DNA of 64,000 bases from Streptomyces lasiicapitis (lineage in GTDB: Bacteria > Actinomycetota > Actinomycetes > Streptomycetales > Streptomycetaceae), in contig NZ_BMNG01000017.1 in assembly GCF_014646335.1 (NCBI RefSeq), forward strand, positions 124,001-188,000, in the 5' to 3' direction. The notes under the pieces were generated by a model, which was not told where the DNA came from, made no database searches, and was given only the letters and a program-made list of their open reading frames with translations. Both the position numbers and the translations under genes were made by a program. Of the stretch, positions 52,200 to 63,268 are shown one piece after another; within the stretch, counting starts at the first letter, position 1; every line of letters begins with the position of its first letter.

Positions 52200-53444
52200 C
52201 TAGAAGCCGTGCGGCAGCCAAGGAGCCACCGGTGAGCCGAACGCGAGTGACGCCTCCGCAAGCGCGCCCTGGCGCAGCTCCCGCACCCGGCCCGCCCCGG
52301 CAAGCTGGGTGAGCGGTACGCCGCCGAGGTAGGCGGAGCCCAACTCCCGTACGGAGAGGGCGAGATCGGCGGGGGAGTCGTCGTCCGCGCGCTTGCAGGA
52401 GGCGCCCTTGGCGTCGCCCGTGAGGCGCCAACGTCCCTGGTTCCAGGGGCAGAAGGCGTCCTCGACGTCCAGGACCACGTCCACCGGCGCCTGATACGTG
52501 CGTGCTTCGAGGGCCGCGCCGACGTCCACCAGACGCACGTACAGCGAGTCCCGGACGCGCAGGTCGGAGCGGCGCATGTCGGAGACGAGGTGGACCAGCG
52601 GGTCGTCCACCGGACGGCCGGGCGCCATGACCGTCGACGTCAGGTCGATGCCGAACACGAAGCGCCACAGCGCGGCGTACGCGGCCGGGTCCAGGGCCTC
52701 CACGTCCTGCACCCGGACCGTGCCCTTGGCGCCCTTGAAGTCCCACTCGGGCTTGACCGCGAAGAGGGCGTACCCGACGACCTCGCCGTCGCGCTCCGCG
52801 AGCACGCACTGCTGCGGCGACATGCCCTCGCGGTCGCCCGGCGGGTCCAGGGTGATCAGACGCTCCCAGCCGGGCCGCCGGGCGAGCATGCCGGGGCGGC
52901 CCGCCACCCGCTGCGCGTACACCGCCTCGCGGTCGGCCAGCGCCTCCACGGGGTCCGCGTAGCGCAGCCGCAAGCCGTCGGCGGCGTCCGCGCCGGCCGG
53001 GGCGGTCAGGTGCACCCGGCTCTTGTCGATCTCCAGGCGGAGCTGGTGCGAGCCGACGCCGTACCCGAACCGGCCGTAGATGACCGGTTCCGACGCCGTC
53101 AGGACGGCCAGCGCCTCACCGCGCTCGCGCACGTCGTCGAGCTGGTGCCGCATCATCGCCGTGAGCAGGCCGCGCCGCCGGTGCGTGGCCGCCACGCTCA
53201 CCATCGTCACGCCCGCCGCGTCCACGACGGTGCCGCCCGGCACGGACATCCGGAAGCTGAAGGCGCCCGCCGTGCTCACGCAGGCCTCGCCGTCCCAGAA
53301 CCCGAACGACCGCTCGAACTCGGTGAGCGAATTCCACAGCTCGCGCTCCTCGGGCGCCTCGGCGACGCCGCCGAACGCCCGCTCCAGCGTTCCGTACCAA
53401 CGCTCCCAGCCGCTCTGGCTCAACTCCCGCAAGTCTGCTGTCAT
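52200..53444 (-). CDS. Eis-family GNAT N-acetyltransferase
   Basis: A 414-residue acetyltransferase built of two tandem GNAT regions and a sterol-carrier-like C-terminal domain, as in Eis. The acetyl-CoA site is VSVAATHRRRGLLTAMMRHQLDD, and the chain ends with HGF so that the terminal carboxylate can serve in catalysis. Eis enzymes acetylate amines of aminoglycosides or other polyamines, but the natural substrate here is unknown. It is divergent from the PP2C gene. Confidence 0.88.
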   Translation of the reverse strand: MTADLRELSQSGWERWYGTLERAFGGVAEAPEERELWNSLTEFERSFGFWDGEACVSTAGAFSFRMSVPGGTVVDAAGVTMVSVAATHRRRGLLTAMMRHQLDDVRERGEALAVLTASEPVIYGRFGYGVGSHQLRLEIDKSRVHLTAPAGADAADGLRLRYADPVEALADREAVYAQRVAGRPGMLARRPGWERLITLDPPGDREGMSPQQCVLAERDGEVVGYALFAVKPEWDFKGAKGTVRVQDVEALDPAAYAALWRFVFGIDLTSTVMAPGRPVDDPLVHLVSDMRRSDLRVRDSLYVRLVDVGAALEARTYQAPVDVVLDVEDAFCPWNQGRWRLTGDAKGASCKRADDDSPADLALSVRELGSAYLGGVPLTQLAGAGRVRELRQGALAEASLAFGSPVAPWLPHGF

Positions 53445-53608
53445 ATGCCATGCCTACCAGGGCTCCAAGGGCGCGGCGAACGATTTTCCGCGTACCGGAA
53501 TGCGCGTGTGGACGCCGGGCGTGAAGATACGGGTGAGGTGCCCCTGAAGGGGGACAAGAGGTACCTCCCGTGCGAAGCGCCTGGCCCGGTGGATAGGGTC
53601 CACGAGCA

Positions 53609-54793
53609 ATGGCGGTACGACGAGAAGGGCGCGAGCGGCGCGAACAGCGTGCGCGGCGCGCAGAAGCCGAGACGTATCCGGCCCGGATGAAGAAGCGGCT
53701 GCACCGGGCCCGCATAGGGCTGCGCAAATCCGGTGTCGACTACTTCCGTGGCGATGGCTCCGACTGGGTGGCGCTGGCCGCGCTGCTCCTCACCATCCCC
53801 GTCATCACCACCTGCACGATCATCAACCCCGTCTGGTTCTCGCCGGCCGCGCTCGTCCTGCCCATCGTCGCGGGCGGGCTGCTCCTGCGGCCCTCCAGCC
53901 TGCTCGGTCTGTACGCCGCATCCGCCGCCGCCCTGATCGTGGAGTCGGTCCGGCTCGGCCCCTACACGGAGGGCCCGGCGCGGGTCACGCCCGGCACCGT
54001 CCTGACCGTCGCCGCCTGCGGTTTCTTCGGCTTGCTCATCGCCCAGTTCCGCAGCCGGGTCGGGGTGCCCTGGCGCGGGGGCGGGACCATGCTCTTCGAC
54101 CTGCGCGAGCGCATCCGCGTGCAGAGCAAGCTGCCGAAGCTGCCGCGCGGCTGGCACCGGGAGATGGCGCTTCGCCCCGCCGGCGGGCAGTCCTTCTCCG
54201 GCGACTTCGTGGTCGCCGCCCGCACCAACGGCGGGCGCACCCTGGAGGTCGTCCTCACGGACGTGTCCGGCAAGGGCATGGACGCCGGTTCGCGCGCCCT
54301 GCTCCTCTCCGGCGCCTTCGGCGGCCTCCTCGGTTCCCTGCCGCCGCACGCCTTCCTGCCCGCCGCCAACGGCTATCTCCTCCGCCAGGACTGGGACGAG
54401 GGCTTCGCCACCTCGATCCACCTCGTACTCGACCTTGAGACCGGCGACTACGAACTCCTCTCCGCCGGGCATCTGCCCGCCCTCCAGCTCAGCGCCGGCA
54501 CCGGCCGCTGGGAGGAGAAGTCCGGCGAAGGCCCCCTCCTCGGCGTCTACGACGGCGCCCAGTTCGACCCCGTCAAGGGCTCGCTGCGGCCCGGGGACGT
54601 CCTGATGCTCTTCACCGACGGGATCGTCGAGGCCGCCGACCGCGACATCGCGGAGGGCATCGACCGGTTGACGGGGGAGGCGGACCGGTACGTTCCCGGC
54701 GGCTTCCACGGCGCGGCGTGGCACCTGATCGAAGCGGTGGCCAAGGACGTGAACGACGATCGTGCGCTACTGCTGATCTGCCGGGACGCGTAG
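53609..54793 (+). CDS. Membrane-bound PP2C/SpoIIE-type serine/threonine phosphatase
   Basis: A 394-residue phosphatase. A very basic N-terminus leads to three or four membrane helices at about 50-145 (WVALAALLLTIPVITTC, WFSPAALVLPIVAGGLLL, LTVAACGFFGLLIAQF), then the cytosolic PP2C domain: GQSFSGDFVVAARTNG, VVLTDVSGKGMDAGSRAL, YELLSAGHLPALQL and DVLMLFTDGIVEAADRD hold the metal-binding aspartates. Such proteins usually dephosphorylate anti-anti-sigma factors, but no partner gene is adjacent. A repeat element follows. Confidence 0.9.
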   Translation: MAVRREGRERREQRARRAEAETYPARMKKRLHRARIGLRKSGVDYFRGDGSDWVALAALLLTIPVITTCTIINPVWFSPAALVLPIVAGGLLLRPSSLLGLYAASAAALIVESVRLGPYTEGPARVTPGTVLTVAACGFFGLLIAQFRSRVGVPWRGGGTMLFDLRERIRVQSKLPKLPRGWHREMALRPAGGQSFSGDFVVAARTNGGRTLEVVLTDVSGKGMDAGSRALLLSGAFGGLLGSLPPHAFLPAANGYLLRQDWDEGFATSIHLVLDLETGDYELLSAGHLPALQLSAGTGRWEEKSGEGPLLGVYDGAQFDPVKGSLRPGDVLMLFTDGIVEAADRDIAEGIDRLTGEADRYVPGGFHGAAWHLIEAVAKDVNDDRALLLICRDA

Positions 54794-54799
54794 GGGGCT

Positions 54800-54945
54800 G
54801 GACCCCCGCTCCTCAAACGCCGGAGGGGCTATACCCAGCTCGATCTAGCCCGTCCGGCGTTTGAGGACGAGGCGCGAAGCGCCGATACGGGGGTCTGGGG
54901 GCGGAGCCCCCAGTTTCGGGAAGGGGTGGGATTGGGGAGCGCCCC
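54800..54945. repeat. Dispersed composite inverted repeat, copy G
   Basis: Modules in order: GACCCCCGCTCCTCAAACGC, CGGAGGGGCTATA, then AGCCCGTCCGGCGTTTGAGG, GACGAGGCGCGAAGCGCC, GGGGTCTGGGGGCGGAGCCC and TTTCGGGAAGGGGTGGGATT. The inner arms CTCAAACGCCGG and CCGGCGTTTGAG are perfect. It directly follows the PP2C stop. Confidence 0.78.
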
Positions 54946-55043
54946 GCAACGCCGTCACCAGCCACAACACCCCAGGTAGGGGAAACCCCACCCCCGACTG
55001 GCCGGACCGCCTCATGGTCGCGGACACCCCGCACTTCGTACGT

Positions 55044-55055
55044 TCGATGCATCGA
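55044..55055. promoter_or_regulatory. Palindrome upstream of the ABC exporter operon
   Basis: TCGATGCATCGA is a perfect 12-base palindrome 31 bases before the ATPase start. It is bracketed by CGTTCG (55041) and CGAACG (55063). It is a likely operator or part of the promoter; no local regulator gene accompanies it. Confidence 0.45.
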
Positions 55056-55086
55056 CCAAGCACGAACGACGGAGAGGCTGCACGCC

Positions 55087-55919
<833 letters not shown>

Positions 55920-55923
<4 letters not shown>

Positions 55924-58394
55924 GCTTCGTACCCAACGGCCTGGCCCGCGCGGCCGTCCGTTTCAAGCCCGCGGGCTTCGTGGGTACGTTCGTCGCGCTC
56001 GCGATGGCGGCCCTGATCGTGTCGGCGTGCGGCATCCTCCTGGAGACGGGCCTGCGCGCCTCCGTTCCGGCGGAGCGGTACGCGGGTGCGCCCGTGGTGG
56101 CCGCCGCCGACCAGGCGGCGCACTTCAAGACCGGCAGCGGCGAGGACCGCGAGGACTCGCCCGAGCCCGTGCCGGACCGCGCGCGCCTCGACAACTCGCT
56201 GGTGGCGAAGGCGGGTTCGGTGCCTGGCGCGCGTACCGCCGTCGCCGACCTCACCTTCCCTGTCAAGCACGGCGCCACGGCGCTGACCGCGCACAACTGG
56301 GGCTCCACCGCCTTCACCGGCGAGAAGCTGTCGGCGGGCCGGGCGCCCGGCGCCGGTGACGTGGTCCTGTCCGATGCGGCGAAGGCCCGCGTCGGCGAGC
56401 GCGTCACCCTCACCACGGCCGAAGGCCCGCGCGACTTCCGGGTCTCCGGACTCACGAAGGACGCGAGCGGAGCGGACACAGCGCAAGGCGCCGCCCCGAC
56501 CGCCTGGCTCTCCGACCCCGACGCCGTCCGCCTCTCCGGTCACCCGAACCGCATCGACGCCATCGCCGTCCTCCCCAAGGACGGCGTCAGTGACGCCACG
56601 CTCAAGTCCCAGGTCGCCAAGGCCCTCGGGGACAAGGCCGAGGTCCACACGGGCGACGGCCGCGGCGCCGTCGAGAACTCCCGCCTCGCGTACGCCAAGG
56701 AACTGCTCGCAGGCCTCGGCGGCTCCTTCGGCGGCGTCGCCACGATGGTCGCCGTCTTCACGGCCGCCGGCACCGTCGCGCTCTCCGTCGGCCAGCGGGC
56801 CCGCGAGTTCGCGCTGCTGCGCGCCATCGGTACGACACCGCGTCAGGTCCGCCGCACGATCGCCACGGAGGCGCTCATCGTCGCGCCGCTCGCGGGCGTA
56901 CTCGGCTGCCTGCCCGGAGTCGCCCTGGCGAGCTGGTGGTTCGGGCAGCTCAAGGACAAGGGCGCGATCCCCGAGGCCGTCGACCTGTCCGTCTCGTACC
57001 TCCCCTTCCTCGTCGCGACGGGCACCGCGGTCCTGACCGCCCTGTTCGCCGGGTACATGTCCGCCCGCCGCCCGTCCCGCATCAAGCCGGGCCAGGCGCT
57101 GACCGAGGCCTCCGTGGAGCGGACGCAGGTCGGCTGGATCCGTACGCCGCTCGGGGTCGGCGCGGTCGTCGGCGGCATCATCTTCGCGCGGTTCGCCGCC
57201 ACTTCGACGGGCGACGACGCGGCCAACGCCGCGCTCGGCGTCGTGATGCTGTTCATGCTCGCGGTGGCGCTGCTCGGGCCGCTGGTGGCGCGTGGCTGCG
57301 CGGCCCTTTTCGGCCTTCCGCTGCGCGGCGCGGGTGCCTCCGCCTCGCTCGCCGCGGCCAACTCCCGCAGCAACTCCCGCCGGATGGCCTCCGCGATCAC
57401 ACCGATCGTGCTGGCGATGGCGTTCTCCTCGACGCTCGTCTTCATGCACACCAGCGAGACGCACGTCACGGAGAAGCAGCAGCGGGAGGGCATCACGGCC
57501 GACCACATCGTCACGTCGGACGGCGGCTTCGGCCCCGACGCGGTACGCGAGGCGGGCGAGTCCTCCGGCGCCGCCGTGGGGCTGATCAAGACGTCCGTCC
57601 TGATGCCCAAGGGCTCCGGTGGCGACCGCTGGCTGGAGTCGGTGCCGACGCAGGGCGTCACGGGCACGGTCGCGGACCTCACCAAGGTGCAGGACCTCAA
57701 GGTCAAGACCGGTGAACTCGCCCTGGGCAAGGGGCAGATCGCGGTCGACGCCATGCTCGCCGAGTCCGCGCACCTGAAGACCGGCGACCGCGTCGAGGTG
57801 CGCCTGCCCGACGGCACGAAGGCCCGCCCGAAGATCACGGCGACGTACGAACGAGGCCTCGGCCTGTCCCAGGCGACCTTCCCCGCCGCCGACTTGAAGC
57901 GGCACATGACGTCCGCGCTCGACGCCGAGATCTGGACCAAGGGCGGTACGGCCGCCGCGCTGAAGTCCCTGGGCACGGTCAAGGACCGCGACGGCTACAC
58001 CACGGCTGCCTCCGTCGACCGCGAGGTCAACGCCTGGGGGAACCGGGTCATGGCGGCCGTCCTCGGCGGCTTCGCCGCCGTCGCCGCCGCCAACACACTG
58101 GTCATGACGATCCTGGACCGGCGCCGCGAACTCGGCACGCTGCGCCTGATCGGCTCCACCCGCCGCCAGGTGATGCGGATGGTGCGCTGGGAGGCGCTGC
58201 TCGTGACCTGCGCGGGCGTGATCATCGGCACCGGGATCGCCCTCGCCACGCTCGTCCCGATGATGAAGGGGCTGACCGGCGAGGGGCCTTACATCCCGCC
58301 GCTGCTGTACGCCGCCTTCGCCGGGTCGGCCGTGCTGCTCGGCCTGGTGGCCACGGCGATGCCCGCGCGGGCGGCGCTAAGGTCGTCGGCATGA
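55920..58394 (+). CDS. FtsX-like ABC transporter permease
   Basis: An 824-residue permease with two FtsX domains and about ten membrane helices. The first helix (VGTFVALAMAALIVSACGILL) is followed by a large external domain, then a three-helix bundle from about 275 (ATMVAVFTAAGTVALSVGQRAREFALLRAIGTTPRQVRR). A second external domain and closing bundle follow from about 705 (VMAAVLGGFAAVAAANTLVMTILDRRRELGTLRLIGSTRRQ). The export substrate is unknown; relatives export peptides or confer antibiotic resistance. Its stop overlaps the HD gene in ATGA. Confidence 0.92.
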
Positions 58395-58834
58395 CGCTGA
58401 TGACGCTGGCCGAGGTGGAGGCGGTGGCGCGGGCGGCCCACGCCACGCAGACGGACAAGGCCGGGCGGCCTTACGTCGAGCACCTGGAGGCGGTCGCCGG
58501 CGGAGTGCGGGAGCGGGGCGGCTCCGCCGAGCAGATCGCCGCGGCGTGGCTGCACGACGCCCTTGAGGACGGCGCGCTGACGCCTGCCTGGCTGGACGGA
58601 GCGGCGCTCTCTCCGCTCACCAAGGCGATCGTCCTGGCTCTCACCAAGCACGAGGGCGAGTCACCGGAGTCGTACGCCCAGCGCCTGCGCGCCACCCCCG
58701 GCGCCGTCCTGGTCAAGCAGTCCGACCTGGCCCACAACGCGGATCCGCGGCGCCTGGCCGAGCTGGACGAACCGACCCGGGCCCGCCTCACGGCGAAGTA
58801 CGCCCACATGCGGTCCCTCCTGGCCGCCCCCTAG
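58391..58834 (+). CDS. HD-domain phosphohydrolase (SpoT/MESH1-like)
   Basis: A 147-residue metal-dependent phosphohydrolase. Conserved residues are His in YVEHLEAVAG, the HD pair in AWLHDALEDG, and Asp in VKQSDLAHNADPRR, as in single-domain (p)ppGpp hydrolases. ATGA overlap with the permease gene makes it the third member of the exporter operon, an unexpected partner. Hydrolysis of a guanosine tetraphosphate or another nucleotide is inferred from the fold only. Confidence 0.82.
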   Translation: MTLMTLAEVEAVARAAHATQTDKAGRPYVEHLEAVAGGVRERGGSAEQIAAAWLHDALEDGALTPAWLDGAALSPLTKAIVLALTKHEGESPESYAQRLRATPGAVLVKQSDLAHNADPRRLAELDEPTRARLTAKYAHMRSLLAAP

Positions 58835-58862
58835 CCCGCCCGGCCCAGGGGGCACCGGAGCC

Positions 58863-60137
58863 TCACCGCGAAGCGGCCCGCTCCCGGGCCAAAGCCGCAG
58901 CGTCCCGCCGGAACGCCCACTCCATCTTCGGCTCCATCGCGAAGCGGAAGGCCCGCTGCACAGGCGGCGTACACAGCACCGTCACGACCGCGCCCGCGAC
59001 CACCGTCACGACCACCTGCCCGACGGGCTGGTGCAACCACTCGTACTCCTCGAACCAGCCCCAGAACCGGGACCCCTTGGCGAGGAAGCCGTGCAGCAGA
59101 TACCCGTACAGAGTCCCCGCGCCGAGCACGGTGAACCACATCCTCCGGCGCGGCACCCATGCGAAGAAGCACGCGGTGAGCAGCACCGAACACCCGAAGA
59201 GGGCCAGCGTCATGACCACGCCCACCCACCACGGGACCCCCAGTTCCTGCGCGCTGTCGCGGCGGTAGAACCACACCGACGTCATCCGCGGAGCGGCCCA
59301 GTACGCGAGCACCACGGCGCAGGCGAACATCGGCAGGGACAGCAGCCGCACCTCGCGCCGCCGCACGAGCTGGAAGTGCTCGGGCTTGATGAAGAGGCCG
59401 AGCACGAAGAACGGCATGAACTGCAGGACGCGTTGGAGGTCGAGGTCGTCACCGATGTCGGGCGAGATCACCGCGAGCACGGCGACGGCGAGGGCCAGCG
59501 GCACCGGCCAGCGCACGATCTTCCACAGCGGAGTGGTCAGCCGCCACACGAACAGGGCGATCAGGAACCACGTCAGATACCAGGGGTCGAGCAGGCTGAT
59601 CGGCTGCGTCGGATCGTCGTCGGCCCACCGCTTGAAGAAGGTGTACGCGACTTCGAAGAGCACGTAGGGGACGGCCACTCCGGTCACGAGCCGCTTGAGG
59701 CGGTCCGGGCGCATGTCGAAACTGCGCGAGAAGTAGCCGGAGATCAGGATGAACGCCGGCATGTGGAAGGTGTAGACGGTCATGTACAGCGCTTCGGCGG
59801 TGCGGCTGTGATCCGTCAGTGGTTCCCACGCGTGGGCCATCGCGACGAGCACGATCGCCAGGTACTTGGCGTTGTCGAAGAACGCGTCGCGCTGCTTGGC
59901 GGGCTTGGCCGCGGCGGCGGAAGCGGGAGCGGGACCGCCGGACTGACCGGGATGACCGGACTGCGGGGGATATGCGGTGTGGCGGCCTGCCGGGCGGGGG
60001 GCAGTGGCGGCCGCGGTGGAGGCGGAGGAGTAGGGGACGCGCGGGGCGGGCATTCCGGCGGCCGGCTCCGATACGGAAGGCTGAACGGGAGGCAGCGGCG
60101 CCCGATGCCGGCCGTGCGGTGGAACGGGATTCGTCAC
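58863..60137 (-). CDS. Acyltransferase family 3 membrane protein
   Basis: A 424-residue polytopic membrane protein of the OafA/acyltransferase-3 family, which acetylates or acylates surface sugars and lipids. The long Pro/Ala-rich N-terminus (about 90 residues) is cytosolic; the catalytic domain begins RDAFFDNAKYLAIVLVAMAHAWEPL, with the conserved His near helix 1, followed by HMPAFILISGYFSRSF. Around ten helices follow. The GTG at 60137, preceded by GGGAGGG, is preferred to an earlier GTG. It is transcribed alone. Confidence 0.85.
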   Translation of the reverse strand: MTNPVPPHGRHRAPLPPVQPSVSEPAAGMPAPRVPYSSASTAAATAPRPAGRHTAYPPQSGHPGQSGGPAPASAAAAKPAKQRDAFFDNAKYLAIVLVAMAHAWEPLTDHSRTAEALYMTVYTFHMPAFILISGYFSRSFDMRPDRLKRLVTGVAVPYVLFEVAYTFFKRWADDDPTQPISLLDPWYLTWFLIALFVWRLTTPLWKIVRWPVPLALAVAVLAVISPDIGDDLDLQRVLQFMPFFVLGLFIKPEHFQLVRRREVRLLSLPMFACAVVLAYWAAPRMTSVWFYRRDSAQELGVPWWVGVVMTLALFGCSVLLTACFFAWVPRRRMWFTVLGAGTLYGYLLHGFLAKGSRFWGWFEEYEWLHQPVGQVVVTVVAGAVVTVLCTPPVQRAFRFAMEPKMEWAFRRDAAALARERAASR

Positions 60138-60860
60138 AGGCCCTCCCACCACGAGCTCGGTGAGACGATCCGGGACCGCACTGCGCCTGCGGGGGTCATG
60201 GCAGCGTGGAACATCTGAGGCACCCTAGCGTCGCCGTGGTGTTCCCGTAAAACCCTCAACTCATTCGTCCGCTCCATTGCTCTGTGTTCCCACGGTTTTC
60301 GCCGTTTCCCGCGGCGCTCTCCGCCCCCACGCCTTCCGGATTTCCGCTTTCACGCCACGCGGGTGCCCATGTAACCCGCCGGATAACTGTCCGGTACGTC
60401 ATATCTCGTACCGCTTAAATCGTGCATAACGCCCGCGGGCGACTCTGGTGAAATGTCCTGGTTGATCGGTCCGTGGTGGGTTATGGCGACCCCTGCGATG
60501 TGTTCCCGGCAACAATTCGAATTCCTGTGAACCAGTTGTGGGTACGCCGCTGTGTACGGGTGACGGGACGGTGTCAGGGCGATGTCGCGCCGATGGCTGG
60601 CCATGGAAACGATCAAGTCGAATTCACCGTCCGGCGGACGCGTCGAATTCCCGTACGGATGCCGGTGGTTGGCCTGCGGCACATGCGTCGCGGGCCCCGC
60701 GCGGCCCGCGGAACGGGTGCGCAACCGGTCATGGCCTGGGGCATGGCTTGGCCGACGATGTGTCACCGGCCGCATGGCGAGGTCGTGTTGGTGGCACGAT
60801 GGTTCTGGCGGGGGAGTGCGGGGTCGTACCCCCCGGGCGGGAGAGCGACCGACCTAGGGT
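60138..60860. other. Long intergenic region of lower GC
   Basis: No supported gene in about 720 bases. Parts (60230-60460) are clearly poorer in GC than the surrounding DNA and contain the dyad CGGTACG (60392-60398) / CGTACCG (60407-60413) with an 8-base spacer. GAATTC occurs at 60517 and 60649 or nearby. Open frames crossing it have no family-like sequence, and starts and ribosome sites are missing. Confidence 0.5.
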
Positions 60861-61064
60861 GTGATCAGAGTGGCCATTTCGCTGTCAGTGGTACTGCTGT
60901 TGGCGATCGTCCTTGTCATGATGATTCGTCAGGGAAACATCAAGGTATGGCCTGCCATCGTCGCGGCGCTCTTCGGCTTCGTCCTCGCCTCGACGGGAAT
61001 GGCCGACGACATCCAGGAACTCCTGAACTCCCTCGCGGAGACCATCGGGGACATACAGTTCTGA
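60861..61064 (+). CDS. Small membrane protein
   Basis: A 67-residue protein with two hydrophobic segments: VAISLSVVLLLAIVLVMMIR and WPAIVAALFGFVLASTGMA, followed by an acidic amphipathic C-terminus (DDIQELLNSLAETIGDI). The start is GTG at 60861, or an in-frame GTG three codons later; a weak AGGG lies upstream. It is next to a protein kinase gene, 75 bases before it and in the same direction, so cotranscription is plausible. Family not recognised. Confidence 0.7.
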   Translation: MIRVAISLSVVLLLAIVLVMMIRQGNIKVWPAIVAALFGFVLASTGMADDIQELLNSLAETIGDIQF

Positions 61065-61139
61065 CGAAGGCGGCACTGCCCAGGGGCTGTTGACGGCTCG
61101 GGCGGGGCACGGCGGCGGCGGATGGGGGGTCTGCGTCGG

Positions 61140-63242
61140 ATGGCGCTGCGGGACACCGACCCGGTGGAGGTCGGCGGCTATCCGATAGAGGACCGCCTCG
61201 GCTCCGGCGGGATGGGCGTCGTCTATCTCGCCCGCTCCGCGTCCGGACGGCGCCTCGCCGTCAAGGTCGTGCACGGGCAATACGCCGACGACCCCGAGTT
61301 CCGTACGCGTTTCCGCCGCGAGGTGGCGGCGGCGCGTGGGGTCAGCGGCGCGTTCACGGCGCCTGTCGTGGACGCCGGTGCGGACGCCCCGCGTCCCTGG
61401 ATGGCCACGCTCTACATCCCCGGCGCGGACCTCGGCACCCACGTCCGCCGCGACGGCCCGCTGCCCCTTCCCCGCCTCCTCGAACTCGCCGCCGGACTCA
61501 CCGAGGCCCTCCGCGACATCCACCGCGTGGGCGTCGTCCACCGGGACCTCAAACCGGCCAACGTCATGCTGGCCGAGGACGGCCCCCGCGTCATCGACTT
61601 CGGCGTCTCCCGAGCCACCGAAACCCTGACCGCAGACCCCCTGACCCAAACCGGCCGGGTCATGGGCACCCCGCCCTACATGTCCCCCGAACAACTCACG
61701 TCCCCACGAGACGTAGGCCCAGCCTCAGACATCTTCTCCCTGGGCTCGGTCCTCACCTACGCGGCCACTGGCCGGGGGCCTTTCGACAGCGACTCCCCGT
61801 ACGAGACGGCCACCGGCGTAGTCGAGGCCACCCCCGAACTCGACGGCGTACCAGAAGAGTTGCGCCCCTTCGTCGCCCAGTGCCTGTCCAAACACCCCAA
61901 GGAACGCCCCACACCGGACGAGCTGCTGGCGCTGCTGCGGGGGGAGCCGCTGCCGCCGACGCCGCCGCGTGCGGCCGCTGTGCCGGTCCCGGTGCGCGCG
62001 CGTCGCCGCCGCGCACGCCTGCTCGCCATCGCGGCGGGCGTGCTCCTCGCGGGTGTCGCGTCGGGGCTCGCCCTGTGGCTGATGGGCGCCGAGTCCGAGG
62101 CTGGGGACCTGCCGGGCAACTGGCGGGCCTGGGAGGCGAAGGACCTGCGTGACCGCAAGGAGGCGTCAGGCCCCTACGGCGGCTGTGTCGCCGCCGGGAC
62201 AGGGCTCTTCTGCGCCGGCGACGACGTGAAAGCCGCGCGGTTCTCGCTCGCCACCGGCGAGTTCGGCTGGAGCCTGCCGATCGACCGGACGCCGGGGGAG
62301 TGGGGGGACATGGAGGGCCGCGTCATCGGCGTGTCCGGTGGCCGTGTCTTCACGTACCGCAACGAGCAGGTCGACCGTGACGAGGCGCCCGTCCCGTATT
62401 ACGCGATCCAGGCGCTCGACGCCCGCACCGGCAAGGAGCTGTGGACGACCCCCACGCAGCACGGCGAAGGGGCCGAGCCCCCCGTCCCGGACGCTGAGCA
62501 CGGCGGCACGGTGTGGACCGACGCGGGAGTGCTCACCGCCCTCGGGGCCAAAGGGGACGACTACGCCCTGCTGCGCAGCGACACGGGCAAGCCCCGTTGG
62601 CGGGAGAAGCTCCCCTCGGTGCACTGCCGGGTGCGCGGCGCCGAGGGCCACGGCTATCTGCTCTGCGCCGACAGCACGCGGAGCACCCGCGTCTCCCGCC
62701 TCGACCTGACGTCCGGCAGACCGGACTGGACGGTGACCGTGCCGCACGCGGGCCTGGAACTCCTGGGCCAGGCGTCCGGCCGCCTGCTGCTCGGCCACGA
62801 CGTGGTGGACGACTCGCCCCGCCGGATCAGCGCGCTCGACCTGGCCACCCGCAGGGTGCGGACGCTTCCCGCCGAGCCCCGGTCGGATGAAGCGACGCCC
62901 ACAGTCAGTGGGGGCAACCTGTACTTCACGTATCCCAACGGCGACGTCCGCGCGGTCGATGCGCGCACCGGCCGCGAGCGGTGGTCGGTCAACTCCGTCG
63001 TGGAATCGCCGGGCCCGCCGCTGGCCTCGGGGAGCCATGTGTACCTGGCCTCCGTGAGCGGCCGTCTCGCGGCGCTCGACCGCAGGACCGGCGAGGAGAA
63101 GTGGAGCCTGCCCGCGCGCGGCAGGGGCGCGGGGATGACCGTCGCCTCGGAGACCGGCGCCGAGCTCACCCTGGTCGGCGACGCCCTCTACGTCCCGTAC
63201 GGAGCCCGCTCCGTCTACAGCATCGACGTACGCAACCCCTGA
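61140..63242 (+). CDS. Serine/threonine protein kinase with PQQ-type propeller sensor
   Basis: A 700-residue membrane kinase. The N-terminal Hanks-type domain has GSGGMGVVYLARSASGRRLAVKVV (P-loop and catalytic Lys), HRDLKPANVML (catalytic Asp) and VIDFGVSR (DFG), then a Thr-rich activation loop (ATETLTADPLTQTGRVMGTPPYMSPEQL). One membrane helix at about 300-320 follows. The extracellular part is made of PQQ/beta-propeller repeats (ALDARTGKELWTT, AVDARTGRERWS, ALDRRTGEEKWSL) instead of PASTA domains. The ATG at 61140 is favoured over one six codons earlier. Confidence 0.9.
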   Translation: MALRDTDPVEVGGYPIEDRLGSGGMGVVYLARSASGRRLAVKVVHGQYADDPEFRTRFRREVAAARGVSGAFTAPVVDAGADAPRPWMATLYIPGADLGTHVRRDGPLPLPRLLELAAGLTEALRDIHRVGVVHRDLKPANVMLAEDGPRVIDFGVSRATETLTADPLTQTGRVMGTPPYMSPEQLTSPRDVGPASDIFSLGSVLTYAATGRGPFDSDSPYETATGVVEATPELDGVPEELRPFVAQCLSKHPKERPTPDELLALLRGEPLPPTPPRAAAVPVPVRARRRRARLLAIAAGVLLAGVASGLALWLMGAESEAGDLPGNWRAWEAKDLRDRKEASGPYGGCVAAGTGLFCAGDDVKAARFSLATGEFGWSLPIDRTPGEWGDMEGRVIGVSGGRVFTYRNEQVDRDEAPVPYYAIQALDARTGKELWTTPTQHGEGAEPPVPDAEHGGTVWTDAGVLTALGAKGDDYALLRSDTGKPRWREKLPSVHCRVRGAEGHGYLLCADSTRSTRVSRLDLTSGRPDWTVTVPHAGLELLGQASGRLLLGHDVVDDSPRRISALDLATRRVRTLPAEPRSDEATPTVSGGNLYFTYPNGDVRAVDARTGRERWSVNSVVESPGPPLASGSHVYLASVSGRLAALDRRTGEEKWSLPARGRGAGMTVASETGAELTLVGDALYVPYGARSVYSIDVRNP

Positions 63243-63268
63243 CCCCACCCCACCAAGGCACGAAAAAG

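Noticed and set aside
60350..60775. Minus-strand open frame of 141 codons in the large gap
   Set aside because: No ribosome site, no recognisable sequence and poor codon pattern; left as unassigned.
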